From assembly GCA_022717655.1 (NCBI GenBank), contig JAIIAN010000031.1, forward strand, positions 1 through 21,126: a stretch of DNA of 21,126 bases, read 5' to 3'. The DNA comes from Bacillota bacterium (lineage in GTDB: Bacteria; Bacillota; Clostridia; Lachnospirales; Lachnospiraceae). Position 1 is the first letter of the stretch; every line of letters starts with the position of its first letter. Under the pieces are notes generated by a model that did no database searches, was not told the DNA's origin, and was given only the letters and a program-made list of their open reading frames with translations. A program made the position numbers and the translations under genes. Of this stretch, positions 5,718-14,669 are shown in pieces.

Positions 5718-6890
5718 TTACTTTCTATTTTTTAAGAAATCCGGAATCTGGATATCTTTTTTCGGCACTGTACTTGTGAAGTTACCTGTATTGCTTCCAA
5801 AAGTCGACTGCTGGAAAGATGGCATCTTAAAAGTTGGCTGCTGTGTTTCTACGTGCGCAGTCTGCTGTGCCTCCTGCTGTACCGGTTCTTCTGTCTTTGC
5901 AGTTTTTTTATCACGGGATACGCTTGGTTTTCTTGCTGTTTCATCATCAAGACCAGTAGCAATTACTGTGATTCTTACATAATCTGCTTCTTTATCATCA
6001 TACAGAGCACCAAAGATAATATTTGTATCTTCTCCTGTAAGGTTCTGTACATAGCTTGCTGCATCGTTTGCATCCATAAGAGAGATATCTCCGGATACGT
6101 TGATGATAACATGGGATGCACCCTGAATAGTTGTCTCGAGAAGTGGACTGGATACTGCCTGCTGAACAGCTTCCATTGCTTTGTCGTCGCCTTTTCCTTC
6201 ACCAATACCAATGTGTGCAATTCCTTTATCAATCATAACAGTCTGAACGTCTGCAAAGTCAAGGTTAATCAGAGCTGGAAGATTGATTAAGTCTGTGATT
6301 CCCTGAACTGCCTGCTGAAGCACTTCATCCGCTTTCTTTAACGCTTCCGGCATAGTTGTACGACGGTCAACGATTTCAAGCAGACGGTCATTCGGGATTA
6401 CAATTAAGGTATCCACATTGTCTTTTAATTTTTCAATACCTGTTAGTGCATTTGTCATACGTGTCTTTGCTTCAAAACGGAAAGGCTTTGTAACAACACC
6501 AACTGTCAGAATTCCCATTTCTTTTGCAGCACCTGCAACGATTGGAGCAGCACCTGTTCCAGTTCCTCCACCCATACCACAGGTAACGAATACCATATCA
6601 GCACCCTGAAGAACCTGTTTGATTTCTTCGATACTTTCTTCTGCTGCTTTTTCACCGATTTCCGGTTTTGCCCCTGCTCCAAGACCTTTTGTCAGTTTTT
6701 CGCCAATCTGAACAACGGTTGGTGCTTTACATAATGTCAGTGCCTGTTTATCGGTATTTACTCCAACAAATTCTACACCACTGATTGTTTCTTCCACCAT
6801 TCTGTTTACTGCATTATTACCAGCTCCACCTACACCAATGACTACGATTTTTGCAGATGATTCAGCCTCGTTTGTCATAATCTCTAACAA
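5718..6890 (-). CDS. ftsZ: cell division protein FtsZ
   Basis: A 390-aa tubulin-like GTPase that polymerises at midcell into the Z-ring. Seen: GGAGNNAVNRM (21-31), the tubulin signature GGGTGTGAAP (107-116), the T7 synergy loop with NLDFADVQTVM, a Gln/Thr-rich variable linker (about 320-375) and the conserved C-terminal peptide IPDFLKNRK that binds partner proteins. The start is TTG at 6890, because GGAGG is 7 nt upstream of it while the in-frame ATG at 6878 is 19 nt from GGAGG. It is the last gene of the division cluster before a strong terminator, and it has its own promoter about 130 bp upstream. No ftsA precedes it. Confidence 0.97.
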   Translation of the reverse strand: MLEIMTNEAESSAKIVVIGVGGAGNNAVNRMVEETISGVEFVGVNTDKQALTLCKAPTVVQIGEKLTKGLGAGAKPEIGEKAAEESIEEIKQVLQGADMVFVTCGMGGGTGTGAAPIVAGAAKEMGILTVGVVTKPFRFEAKTRMTNALTGIEKLKDNVDTLIVIPNDRLLEIVDRRTTMPEALKKADEVLQQAVQGITDLINLPALINLDFADVQTVMIDKGIAHIGIGEGKGDDKAMEAVQQAVSSPLLETTIQGASHVIINVSGDISLMDANDAASYVQNLTGEDTNIIFGALYDDKEADYVRITVIATGLDDETARKPSVSRDKKTAKTEEPVQQEAQQTAHVETQQPTFKMPSFQQSTFGSNTGNFTSTVPKKDIQIPDFLKNRK

Positions 6891-7018
6891 AGTACTTCCT
6901 CCTTTAGTTTCCCTGTATGGTTTTTACATACACTTTCATTTATTGCATTCCGTATTTCTTCTGAATTTTATGCTTATGCCAAATCCTATTCTCCTCCAAG
7001 GTTCGTGCATATAGATAT

Positions 7019-7047
7019 ATAATATCTTCTTTTCAAAAATTAATCAA
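7019..7047 (-). promoter_or_regulatory. ftsZ promoter in the ftsQ-ftsZ gap
   Basis: Minus strand TTGATT (7042-7047), 17-bp spacer, TATTAT (7019-7024), in the 240-bp gap between ftsQ and ftsZ. It would give a leader of about 120 nt. A perfect Spo0A box (TGTCGAA on minus, 7112-7118) lies roughly 100 bp upstream of the predicted start. Nothing gene-like was accepted in this gap. Confidence 0.65.
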
Positions 7048-7130
7048 CCGCTATTTTGATTTTTTCATAAAAAATTTAAATTTTTACTTTTTTCTTACGG
7101 ATTCTTTTTGGTTCGACAGCAGATTTTTTT

Positions 7131-7877
7131 CTATTGATTTTGATTTTCCTCGGTGCTCTCTTGTGTCTCTGACTTCTTAAATACAATGGTCTCTGTCGTA
7201 GAATCCACATTCTGCAATTCTAAGACGCCCTGCATTCCATCTAGCTGTGGCAGGATTCCAATCATTTTGCTGATTTTATCTGAAATATTCTTTTCCGTTC
7301 CAAGCTTTACTTCAACCTCTGAAAAATACATCGTAAGCGCATCATTTTCAATGACCATCCGGTCCGGATGCTGTTCACTGCTTTCCATCATCTTTGTCAC
7401 ACTTAAAAGCATGCCCAGAACTTCATCTGTCAGTCCGGATAATTTCTGTCCCACCTGCACTTTATTTTGTCCTAATCCTTCAATAAAAGGAATATTCTTT
7501 AGTTCCTTTGTGGTACTGACCTGAACAATTCCTTCTTTATCAAAGTACAGATATCCGTCCAGAAACTTTGTATAACCAATTAACTCTTTCTCTCTGACAT
7601 GAATGGTCAGCTTGTGACTGCTTGTCCGCTCAATCCATATTTTCTGAATAAACTGGTCATCTTTTGTTTTTTCACTCGGATTTAAAAAACGGACCAGAAT
7701 CGTATTAGAAGCAAGTGGTCCCTGCAGTACCATTTTTTTGATTTCCTTGTCTGTATGGTTTGTATTTCCTTCTACTTTTACACCTGTGACCCGAAAACCG
7801 CCGAAAAAAATTCCAATTCCAATCAACAGCACTGCCACAATGCCGCCAAAAATCTTCGTGCGTTTCTTTTTATCCAT
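7131..7877 (-). CDS. ftsQ: cell division protein FtsQ/DivIB
   Basis: A 248-aa bitopic division protein. Seen: a short basic N-terminus (MDKKKRTK), one transmembrane segment at about residues 9-28, then a POTRA-type domain starting FRVTGVKVEGNTNHTDKEIKK, with later IWIERTSSHKLTIHVREKE and GYLYFDKEGIV typical of the FtsQ/DivIB beta region, and a polar C-terminal tail. In the divisome it forms a complex with FtsL and DivIC that licenses FtsW-PBP septal synthesis. It lies 17 nt after murA and before ftsZ, the standard position. An AAAGGGGA site lies 12 nt before the ATG. Confidence 0.88.
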   Translation of the reverse strand: MDKKKRTKIFGGIVAVLLIGIGIFFGGFRVTGVKVEGNTNHTDKEIKKMVLQGPLASNTILVRFLNPSEKTKDDQFIQKIWIERTSSHKLTIHVREKELIGYTKFLDGYLYFDKEGIVQVSTTKELKNIPFIEGLGQNKVQVGQKLSGLTDEVLGMLLSVTKMMESSEQHPDRMVIENDALTMYFSEVEVKLGTEKNISDKISKMIGILPQLDGMQGVLELQNVDSTTETIVFKKSETQESTEENQNQ

Positions 7878-7894
7878 ATTCTATTTATTCCCCT

Positions 7895-9142
7895 TTATTT
7901 TCTTTCCATCACTGCTCCAAGCAAATTTAAATCCCGACAGATATCTTCATATCCACGCTCGATATATTCGATATTTTTTACCGTAGTCACTCCTTTTGCC
8001 GCCAGTCCTGCCAGAACCAGTGCCGCACCTCCCCGAAGTTCCTGCGCTTCTACTTCTGCCCCATGCAGTCTCTTTCCATAAATCTCCGCCTTTGCCCCAT
8101 CAATCCGGATATCTGCTCCCATTTTTTTAAGTTCCCCTGCTACACGAAAACGGTCCTCAAAAATGGTTTCTATCAGACAGCTTTTTCCTTTAATACTCGA
8201 AAGCACTGCCATAACCGGTGACTGCAAATCGGTGGGAAATCCTGGATACACTTCTGTTTTTTGACATGAAATCGGAAACTTCACCTCCCGACTGCACAAA
8301 GACAGTTTACCACCATTCCATTCATATTGTCCACCCATTTTCTGATAGAGCGATAAGATTGCTTTCATTTCTTCTTTTGGTGCGCCCTCAAGACAAATAC
8401 TGCCTCTTGTAATCGCTGAAGCACAAAGATAGGTTCCTGCTACAATTCTATCCGGCGGAACTTCATATTCGACTGCATGTAAAGACCTTACGCCCTCGAT
8501 TTCAATTCTACGGCCTTCTCTCTCTTTTATTTTTGCTCCGCATTTTCTCAAAAACCGGCACAGCCACTGCACTTCCGGTTCACAGGCACAATTTTCCAGT
8601 ATGGTCGTACCCTTTGCAAGCACAGACGCCAGAATGACATTTTGTGTTGCTCCCACGCTGATTTTCGGAAATACAATTTTTGCTCCTTTCAGTCCGTCTG
8701 TTTTTCCTCTCAGACCGTTTTCTTCTTCCCTGAATTCTGCTCCCATTTTTTCAAGAGCTGACAGATGAAGGTCAATGGGACGTTTTCCTATCACACAGCC
8801 TCCTGGCCATGGAATACAGACCTCTTTTTTTCTTCCTAAAAGACTTCCCATTAACACAATGGAGGAGCGCATCTTTTCTGCCTCTTTTTTGGGAATTGTA
8901 GTGTGCTCTATTTTGGTACAATCCAGATACATGGTATGATTTTTATAAAAAGTTCTTCCACCAAGCCCATTTATAATTTCTTTCATCAGATGCACATCTG
9001 TGATATCCGGACAATGATGAAGAATGACTTCCCCTTTACATAAAACAGCGGCCGCCATCATTGGCAATGCCGCATTTTTAGAACCCTGTATTTTTACTTC
9101 TCCATTCAGACGATGAAATCCCTCGATACGGATTTGATTCAA
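7895..9142 (-). CDS. murA: UDP-N-acetylglucosamine 1-carboxyvinyltransferase MurA
   Basis: A 415-aa cytoplasmic enzyme that transfers enolpyruvate from PEP to UDP-GlcNAc, the first committed step of peptidoglycan synthesis. Seen: the EPSP-synthase-like inverted alpha/beta fold with K22-N23 in QGSKNAALP, the flexible-loop catalytic C116 in PGGCVIGKRPIDLH, GFPTDLQSP and IFEDRF. Having Cys rather than Asp at 116, it should be sensitive to fosfomycin. The start is TTG at 9142, since no upstream in-frame ATG exists and GGAGG/GAGG sequences lie 11 and 5 nt before it. It occupies the place where murG or murB usually lies, between ftsW and ftsQ. Firmicutes often carry two MurA paralogues; this would be the one tied to the division cluster. 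Confidence 0.95.
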   Translation of the reverse strand: MNQIRIEGFHRLNGEVKIQGSKNAALPMMAAAVLCKGEVILHHCPDITDVHLMKEIINGLGGRTFYKNHTMYLDCTKIEHTTIPKKEAEKMRSSIVLMGSLLGRKKEVCIPWPGGCVIGKRPIDLHLSALEKMGAEFREEENGLRGKTDGLKGAKIVFPKISVGATQNVILASVLAKGTTILENCACEPEVQWLCRFLRKCGAKIKEREGRRIEIEGVRSLHAVEYEVPPDRIVAGTYLCASAITRGSICLEGAPKEEMKAILSLYQKMGGQYEWNGGKLSLCSREVKFPISCQKTEVYPGFPTDLQSPVMAVLSSIKGKSCLIETIFEDRFRVAGELKKMGADIRIDGAKAEIYGKRLHGAEVEAQELRGGAALVLAGLAAKGVTTVKNIEYIERGYEDICRDLNLLGAVMERK

Positions 9143-9201
9143 ATCTGCCTCTTCCTCCCGTCACTCTCTATATCCTATAGTATGCGCCGTTTCTTAAAGT
9201 G

Positions 9202-10302
9202 CTACCTGTCCTCCCGTTTTCCCCTTCGGCTGACCGCAAGTGCCATTCCCATCTCTCCTAATAAAAACACGACGGAAGTTCCTCCATAGCTGACAAAAGG
9301 CAGGGTAATTCCAGTATTTGGAATGGTATTTGTCACAACCGCAATATTTAAAATGACCTGTATTGCAATGTGCCCCATAATTCCCCCTGAAATCAATGCG
9401 CCTTCTAAATCTCCTGCATGTGTTGCAATCACCATCAGTCTCCAGATTAAAAGTGCAAATAAAAGAATCAACAAAACTGCCCCACACAGACCAGTCTCTT
9501 CGCAGATAATCGAAAAAATCATGTCATTTTGCGCCTCTGGAACAAATCCAAGTTTTTGTACACTGCTTCCAAGCCCTCTGCCGAAAATCCCTCCACTTCC
9601 GATTGCATAAAGTCCCTGAATGGTTTGAAATCCTTTCTCATAAGCCTCCGGATTTCTCCAGATTTTAAGCCGTTCCAGACGATAACTTGCCATTCCAAGG
9701 AAAATGGCGATAAATACGATTCCCGCCACACCGATTCCAATAAACGGAAGATAACGTGGATGTGAAATAAAAATCAAAATGACACCGATTCCCAAAATAA
9801 TAATCGCCGTACTTAAATTATTTGTCCCGACCAGTCCTACAATCGGTAAAAGCGGAAGCATAATCCCTGCCATCCAAAAGATGCCATCCTTTTTTTTCTG
9901 TGATTTTGTGATAAGAAACGTAAGAAATAAAATCACCGCCGCTTTTGCAAATTCAGACGGCTGAAAGGAAAACGGTCCAATCGAAAGCCATCTTTTGGAA
10001 CCATTATATTCCTGTCCAAACAAGAGTACCGCCAAAGACAGTCCCATTGATATCAGATAAAAAAGAGGGGCCAGCTTCACTGGAAGATGATAATCTATAC
10101 AGGAAACCAGATACATCGCCATGAGCCCTAAAGATGTGGCAAAGAGTTGTTTCTTAAAATAATAGGCAGGGTCATGAAATTTCACCCTGCCATTATATGC
10201 ACTTGTGCTATACAAGAAAATCAATCCCCACACGACAAGCAGAAGTACCAGAAACAAAAGTATGCCGTCCATACTCTTTTTTGGTTCTCTTACGGCTTCC
10301 AT
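9202..10302 (-). CDS. ftsW: SEDS peptidoglycan polymerase FtsW
   Basis: About 366 aa, a multi-pass membrane glycosyltransferase that polymerises lipid II at the septum together with its class B PBP. Seen: around ten hydrophobic helices, YNGSKRWLSIGPFSFQPSEFAK in the first half, the loop GLGSSVQKLGFVPEAQND carrying the conserved Asp, and PNTGITLPFVSYGG near the C terminus. The start at 10302 is chosen because AAAAAAGG lies 8 nt before this ATG. An in-frame ATG at 10329 would add nine residues but has no visible ribosome binding site. FtsW is preferred over RodA because of its place between murD and murA in the division cluster. Confidence 0.92.
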   Translation of the reverse strand: MEAVREPKKSMDGILLFLVLLLVVWGLIFLYSTSAYNGRVKFHDPAYYFKKQLFATSLGLMAMYLVSCIDYHLPVKLAPLFYLISMGLSLAVLLFGQEYNGSKRWLSIGPFSFQPSEFAKAAVILFLTFLITKSQKKKDGIFWMAGIMLPLLPIVGLVGTNNLSTAIIILGIGVILIFISHPRYLPFIGIGVAGIVFIAIFLGMASYRLERLKIWRNPEAYEKGFQTIQGLYAIGSGGIFGRGLGSSVQKLGFVPEAQNDMIFSIICEETGLCGAVLLILLFALLIWRLMVIATHAGDLEGALISGGIMGHIAIQVILNIAVVTNTIPNTGITLPFVSYGGTSVVFLLGEMGMALAVSRRGKREDR

Positions 10303-10380
10303 AAGCATTTCCTTTTTTGTTTTTCTCATATTGCACTATATGATTTTATTTTGTTATTTATGAATTGTCTCTGTAACCAT

Positions 10381-10410
10381 GTCGAGTCGAAAAACTCGAG
10401 ACTTTCTCGA
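10381..10410 (-). terminator. overlapping TCGAG hairpins between murD and ftsW (weak terminator or attenuator)
   Basis: Two overlapping 6-bp inverted repeats share the same middle arm: TCGAGT/ACTCGA (10382-10387, 10394-10399) and TCGAGA/TCTCGA (10396-10401, 10405-10410). On the minus strand the second is followed by GTTTTTC, resembling a weak terminator. The two folds are mutually exclusive. It lies directly after the murD stop. Confidence 0.4.
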
Positions 10411-10415
10411 TTGAA

Positions 10416-11783
10416 TTAAAGCATTGCACGGACATATTCTTTAAATTTATCTCCACGCTGTTCATAGTTATCAAACTGACCCCAGCTTGCACATGCTGGT
10501 GAAAGCAGTACGGCATCTCCGGATTCTGCTTTTTCGGCACAGATTTTTACTGCTTCTTCCAGATTGTCAGCCAGAATGGTATTGAAAAATCCACATTCAT
10601 GCGCTGTTTTTTCGATTTTTTCTCTTGTCTGACCAATCAATACTAACTGTTTTACTTTTCCGTCAAATGCCTGAATCCATTCTTCATAAGAGGACTGTTT
10701 ATCATATCCGCCTCCGATTAAGAGAGTCGGACGATTCATTGCCTGGATTCCCTTGATTGCTGCATCCGGATTGGTTCCCTTAGAGTCATTGTAATAAGCA
10801 ACGTCTTTAATTTCTTCTACAAATTCGATTCTGTGCGGAACAGCGGTAAACCGCATAATCACTTCACGGATGGTTTCCTTTGGAACACCGGCACAGTATG
10901 CCATAGCACAGGCTGCCATTACATTTTCATGATTATGACGTCCAAGTAGTTTTAATTCATCGGTTCTTGCAAATACAAATTCTTCTGTCTTTGATTTCCA
11001 TACGATGTTTTCTCCATCGAGGAAGATTCCTTCTTCAAGTTTCTGAACGCTGGAGAAAAAGACTACGGTTGCCGGACATTTTGGTGCAAATTTACGAAGT
11101 TCTTCATCTTCATAATTTAAAACACAGAAATCGTCTTTTGTCTGATTGGAAGCAATCAGTTCTTTTACACGAATGTATTCTTCCATCGTATGATGACGAT
11201 TTAAATGGTCCTCTGTAATATTTAAAATTGCAGATACCTTTGGATGAAAGCTATGTATTGTTTCTAACTGAAAACTGCTGATTTCTGCTACGGTATAGCT
11301 TTCTTCTTTCATGGAAGAAGCTGCTCCTGTATAAGCATTTCCAATATTTCCAACCACAAATACAGAATCTGCATAAGCTTTCATGATTTCTCCAAGTAGT
11401 GCGGTTGTTGTTGTCTTTCCGTTTGTTCCGGTAATGGCAAGGACGGTTCCTGCTCCCATGCAGTATGCAAGTTCTACTTCTCCCCAGATTGGAAGTCCTG
11501 CTGATTTTAAACGTTCTACCGGTTCAATATCGAGCGGAACACCCGGACTCATCACAACCAGATTCAGACTGTCAATTAATTCCTGTTTTAATTCACCAAG
11601 CACAATCTCACATTTGCTTTCTTTCGGAAGTTTTGCTCTGATTTCTTCTTTCTTTAATGATTCATTTCCATCATATAATACAACGTCTGCCTGTACCGTT
11701 TCTAACAGCTTTACAGCCCCGATTCCACTGATTCCAGAACCGAAGACTAATACTTTTTTTCCCTGTAATTCTGTCTTTTTCAT
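10416..11783 (-). CDS. murD: UDP-N-acetylmuramoyl-L-alanine--D-glutamate ligase MurD
   Basis: A 455-aa cytoplasmic ATP-dependent ligase adding D-glutamate to UDP-MurNAc-L-Ala. Seen: an N-terminal Rossmann-like uridine-binding domain (VLVFGSGISGIGAVKLL), the Mur ligase P-loop GTNGKTTTTALL (119-130), EISSFQLETI, the central NITEDHLNRHHTMEEY, HNHENVMAA, and the C-terminal domain beginning PHRIEFVEEIKDVAYYNDSKGTNPDA. EISSFQLE and NDSKGTNPDA separate MurD from MurC, MurE and MurF. It follows mraY by 18 nt and has a GAAAGGAAG site before the ATG. It is the only Mur ligase in the window. Confidence 0.97.
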   Translation of the reverse strand: MKKTELQGKKVLVFGSGISGIGAVKLLETVQADVVLYDGNESLKKEEIRAKLPKESKCEIVLGELKQELIDSLNLVVMSPGVPLDIEPVERLKSAGLPIWGEVELAYCMGAGTVLAITGTNGKTTTTALLGEIMKAYADSVFVVGNIGNAYTGAASSMKEESYTVAEISSFQLETIHSFHPKVSAILNITEDHLNRHHTMEEYIRVKELIASNQTKDDFCVLNYEDEELRKFAPKCPATVVFFSSVQKLEEGIFLDGENIVWKSKTEEFVFARTDELKLLGRHNHENVMAACAMAYCAGVPKETIREVIMRFTAVPHRIEFVEEIKDVAYYNDSKGTNPDAAIKGIQAMNRPTLLIGGGYDKQSSYEEWIQAFDGKVKQLVLIGQTREKIEKTAHECGFFNTILADNLEEAVKICAEKAESGDAVLLSPACASWGQFDNYEQRGDKFKEYVRAML

Positions 11784-11801
11784 GATTTTCTTCCTTTCTT
11801 T

Positions 11802-12761
11802 TTACACACCTAAGAGCGCAATCATACACAAAATTGCTGTGATAATCGAGAATACTGCAACGACTCTGGTTTCTGACCATCCGCACAGTTCAAAGTGATG
11901 GTGAATTGGTGCCATTTTAAAGATTCGTTTTCCACCGGAAATTTTAAAGTAGCCAACCTGCAAAATAACGGATACTACTTCTAATAAATAAATAAAACCA
12001 ATAATCAAAATAAATAACGGCATCTGTAACATATAAGCAGTACCTGCCACAAAGCCTCCAAGTGCCAGAGAACCGGTATCTCCCATGAAGATTTTTGCCG
12101 GATAGACATTAAATAACAAAAATCCCATTAAAGCTCCCACTACCGCACAGGTAATCGGCTCAATTCCGCTCTTTGTTGCAATTGCAATGACAGAGAAGAA
12201 TGTTGCCACCATAATCGTAACAGAAGAAGCAAGTCCATCCAGACCATCGGTAAAGTTTACTCCGTTTACGGTACCGATTACAACAAAGAATAACAGTGGA
12301 ACGGTTAAAATTCCTACGTTTAATTCATAACCGGGCATAAATGGAATTTTTAAAGTCATCGAAACATCGGTAAATTTCATAATATAAAATGCGAAAATTG
12401 CAGTTACAACAATCTGGCATGCCATTTTCTGACCTGGCATCAGACCGTCTGAACGACGCAGTACGACTTTTAAATAGTCATCTAAAAATCCAATGATTCC
12501 AAATCCCAGTGTTAAGAATAAAACTGGAATAATCTTTGGATAATCTTTTACATAAAACAAAGATGTGATAACTGTTGATAAGAGAAAAATCACGCCTCCC
12601 ATTGTCGGAGTTCCTGCTTTTTTCAGATGAGACTGTACCCCATCTACACGTTCTGTCTGTCCCATTTTCAGTTTCCGTAAATATGGAATCACAACAGGAC
12701 CTAAAATTACACTGATTGCAAATGCAATCAAGACTGGCCAAACCATTTTATACTCTGCCAT
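11802..12761 (-). CDS. mraY: phospho-N-acetylmuramoyl-pentapeptide-transferase MraY
   Basis: A 319-aa integral membrane enzyme that attaches phospho-MurNAc-pentapeptide to undecaprenyl phosphate, making lipid I. Seen: about ten transmembrane segments, KKAGTPTMGGVIFL (47-60), the Mg-binding FLDDYLK (D94-D95), VNFTDGLDGLASS (168-180), GDTGSLALGG and the cytoplasmic PIHHHFEL loop. The ATG follows an AAGAGG site. It starts a run of closely spaced genes (murD, ftsW, murA, ftsQ) and has its own strong promoter directly upstream. Confidence 0.97.
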   Translation of the reverse strand: MAEYKMVWPVLIAFAISVILGPVVIPYLRKLKMGQTERVDGVQSHLKKAGTPTMGGVIFLLSTVITSLFYVKDYPKIIPVLFLTLGFGIIGFLDDYLKVVLRRSDGLMPGQKMACQIVVTAIFAFYIMKFTDVSMTLKIPFMPGYELNVGILTVPLLFFVVIGTVNGVNFTDGLDGLASSVTIMVATFFSVIAIATKSGIEPITCAVVGALMGFLLFNVYPAKIFMGDTGSLALGGFVAGTAYMLQMPLFILIIGFIYLLEVVSVILQVGYFKISGGKRIFKMAPIHHHFELCGWSETRVVAVFSIITAILCMIALLGV

Positions 12762-12911
12762 AATACACCTCTTCTTTGTATTTTTTTGCCGAAAGTCTAT
12801 TTTTCATAAACGTCCGGCAAGTCTTTTCATGTACTCTCGAAATCTTTTTATACAAGAGTATTTGAGATCCCGAGAATACATCCTATAGTATAATGCCTTT
12901 TGCTTTTTTTA
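12762..12911 (-). other. mraY leader region
   Basis: About 150 bp with no gene. Downstream of the predicted promoter the RNA can form several competing stems built on TACTCT/AGAGTA and TCTCG/CGAGA repeats, plus a TGCCG/CGGCA hairpin close to the mraY RBS. None has a following U-run in the minus direction, so they look like leader structures rather than terminators. No riboswitch class was recognised. Confidence 0.4.
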
Positions 12912-12915
12912 TCAA
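12887..12915 (-). promoter_or_regulatory. mraY operon promoter overlapping the PBP stop codon
   Basis: Minus strand TTGATA (12910-12915), 17-bp spacer, TATACT (12887-12892). The -35 overlaps the TGA of the upstream PBP gene. Both hexamers are five of six matches. This promoter would uncouple precursor synthesis and ftsW/ftsQ from the PBP gene before it. Confidence 0.65.
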
Positions 12916-14630
12916 CCTTCAATCCCAAGATACGGAAGAATATTCTCATAGATGTCCCGAATCACCGGTGCTGCAATTGTTCCTCCATAATAAATGCCTG
13001 TCGGGTCATGAATAAGACAAATTCCTAAAATCTCTGGTTCATCTGCCGGTGTAAATCCAAGAAATGACGAAATATAACGATTAGCACTTCTTGGAAGAGT
13101 CTGCGACGTTGCCGTCTTTCCACCAATCGTACGACCCTCAATAAATGCATTTTTTCCAGAACCTTCTGACACGACTTTTTCCAGAATTTCCCTGACTTCT
13201 TTTGAGACTTCTTCTGTCACAATATGATGTTCAACCGGATACTCAAACCATTTTACCTCTTTTCCTGTCTCATCCGTCGCATAGACTCCAAAATGAGGCG
13301 TAATTCTCTTTCCGCCGTTTATAATCGAACTGACCGTCGTCGCAAGCTGAATCGGCGTAATCTGAAACGACTGACCAAATGAAATCGTTGCCAGTTCCAC
13401 CTGCCCGATATTTGCTTCTTTATGCATAATCGTTCCGGCTTCGCCTGGAATATCAATCCCAGTCTTTTTTAACAGCCCAAATTGTTTGAAATAATCATAA
13501 TACCGTTCTACTCCAAGCCGAAGCCCCACTTCGATAAAAACTGGATTGCAGGAGTTCATTGCACCCTGCACAAAATCTTCTGCCCCATGTCCGGTTCTTT
13601 TATGACAGTGGATTCTTCTATCCTCCACCACCTTAAATCCAGGACAGGAAAAACGGTCATTTGGTGTCACCACACCTTCTGATAAACCGGCTGCCATCGT
13701 GATAATCTTAAATGTCGAACCAGGTTCATAGGTATCATTGACCGTTAAGTTTCTCCACATTTGATTCAGGGCATCCTGTTTTTCCTTTTGAGTTAAGTTT
13801 TCCTCTGCTTCTCCTAATGTAAAGGGCTCGTTTAAATTAAATTCCGGTACATTGACATCCGCATAGATTTCTCCATTTTGCGGATTTAAAAATAAAATCG
13901 AAACGGCATCTGCCTCTTTTTCTTCCATTACTTTTTCTGCCGCCTGCTGGGCATACATCTGAATATTTTTATCCAGACTGACATGCAAATCATATCCGGC
14001 AATTGGCTCTATCCGACTCTCTCCCAGTTTTTCCAATTCCACTCCCCTTGCGTCTGTTATGGTAAGAATTTTTCCATCCGTTCCTTTTAAAACTTCATCA
14101 TACTGCACCTCAAGTCCAATGATTCCCTGATTATCTGCACCTGTAAATCCAAGCACTTTTGATGCCAGTTCCTGATACGGATAATACCGCTTAAAATCCT
14201 CGTCTACTTTTACGCCGTCTAAACCATACTCTCGAATCCGGTCCCCTGTCTCTTTTTCCACATTTGTCTTAATTCTTTCGATTGAAGAACGTTTTTCCAC
14301 ACGCTTTCTCGCCGTTTCTTCTGAGATTCCAAGTTCTTTTTGTAACATTGCAATTACTTTTTCCGGTTCTTTTATCTGGCTATGTATCACAGAAATCGTG
14401 CAGACTGCCTTATTATCGGCTAAAATCTCTCCTTTTGCATCAATAATCTTTCCTCTTGCCGCTTTGATATCACGTTCTCTTTCATGAAGCGCCTGTGCTT
14501 TTTTCGCATAATAATCCGATCCAATGACCATAAGATAAACCATCCGTACAATCAGACCGGTCAGCAAAAAAAGACATCCAAAGAATACAATTACGGTTTT
14601 CTTTTTGTGATAGACTCTGTTTTTGTTCAT
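12912..14630 (-). CDS. class B penicillin-binding protein, SpoVD/FtsI-like transpeptidase
   Basis: 572 aa, anchored by one N-terminal transmembrane helix (about residues 11-35), with the catalytic domain outside the membrane. It cross-links peptidoglycan stem peptides. Seen: a PBP dimer domain with RGKIIDAKGEILA and YPYQELASKVLGFTGADNQG, then the transpeptidase motifs SxxK (S305-T-F-K308), SxN (S360-C-N362) and a variant third motif K505-T-A507 instead of KTG. No PASTA domain. The start is placed at 14630 because the upstream in-frame ATG at 14684 lies inside the loop of a terminator hairpin. Being the second of two class B PBPs, set apart by that terminator, it may be the sporulation-specific SpoVD counterpart (inference). 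Confidence 0.9.
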   Translation of the reverse strand: MNKNRVYHKKKTVIVFFGCLFLLTGLIVRMVYLMVIGSDYYAKKAQALHERERDIKAARGKIIDAKGEILADNKAVCTISVIHSQIKEPEKVIAMLQKELGISEETARKRVEKRSSIERIKTNVEKETGDRIREYGLDGVKVDEDFKRYYPYQELASKVLGFTGADNQGIIGLEVQYDEVLKGTDGKILTITDARGVELEKLGESRIEPIAGYDLHVSLDKNIQMYAQQAAEKVMEEKEADAVSILFLNPQNGEIYADVNVPEFNLNEPFTLGEAEENLTQKEKQDALNQMWRNLTVNDTYEPGSTFKIITMAAGLSEGVVTPNDRFSCPGFKVVEDRRIHCHKRTGHGAEDFVQGAMNSCNPVFIEVGLRLGVERYYDYFKQFGLLKKTGIDIPGEAGTIMHKEANIGQVELATISFGQSFQITPIQLATTVSSIINGGKRITPHFGVYATDETGKEVKWFEYPVEHHIVTEEVSKEVREILEKVVSEGSGKNAFIEGRTIGGKTATSQTLPRSANRYISSFLGFTPADEPEILGICLIHDPTGIYYGGTIAAPVIRDIYENILPYLGIEG

Positions 14631-14669
14631 CTGTCTAAACCTGTTTTTTTTATATATATGACAGACAAC

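Noticed and set aside
6940..7012. 24-codon minus-strand frame (MHEPWRRIGFG) in the ftsZ leader
   Set aside because: Starts at or within a few bases of the predicted transcription start with no RBS; a leaderless peptide is possible but unsupported.
13713..13719. TGTCGAA Spo0A box inside the second PBP gene
   Set aside because: It is a coding sequence occurrence without neighbouring boxes or a promoter nearby.
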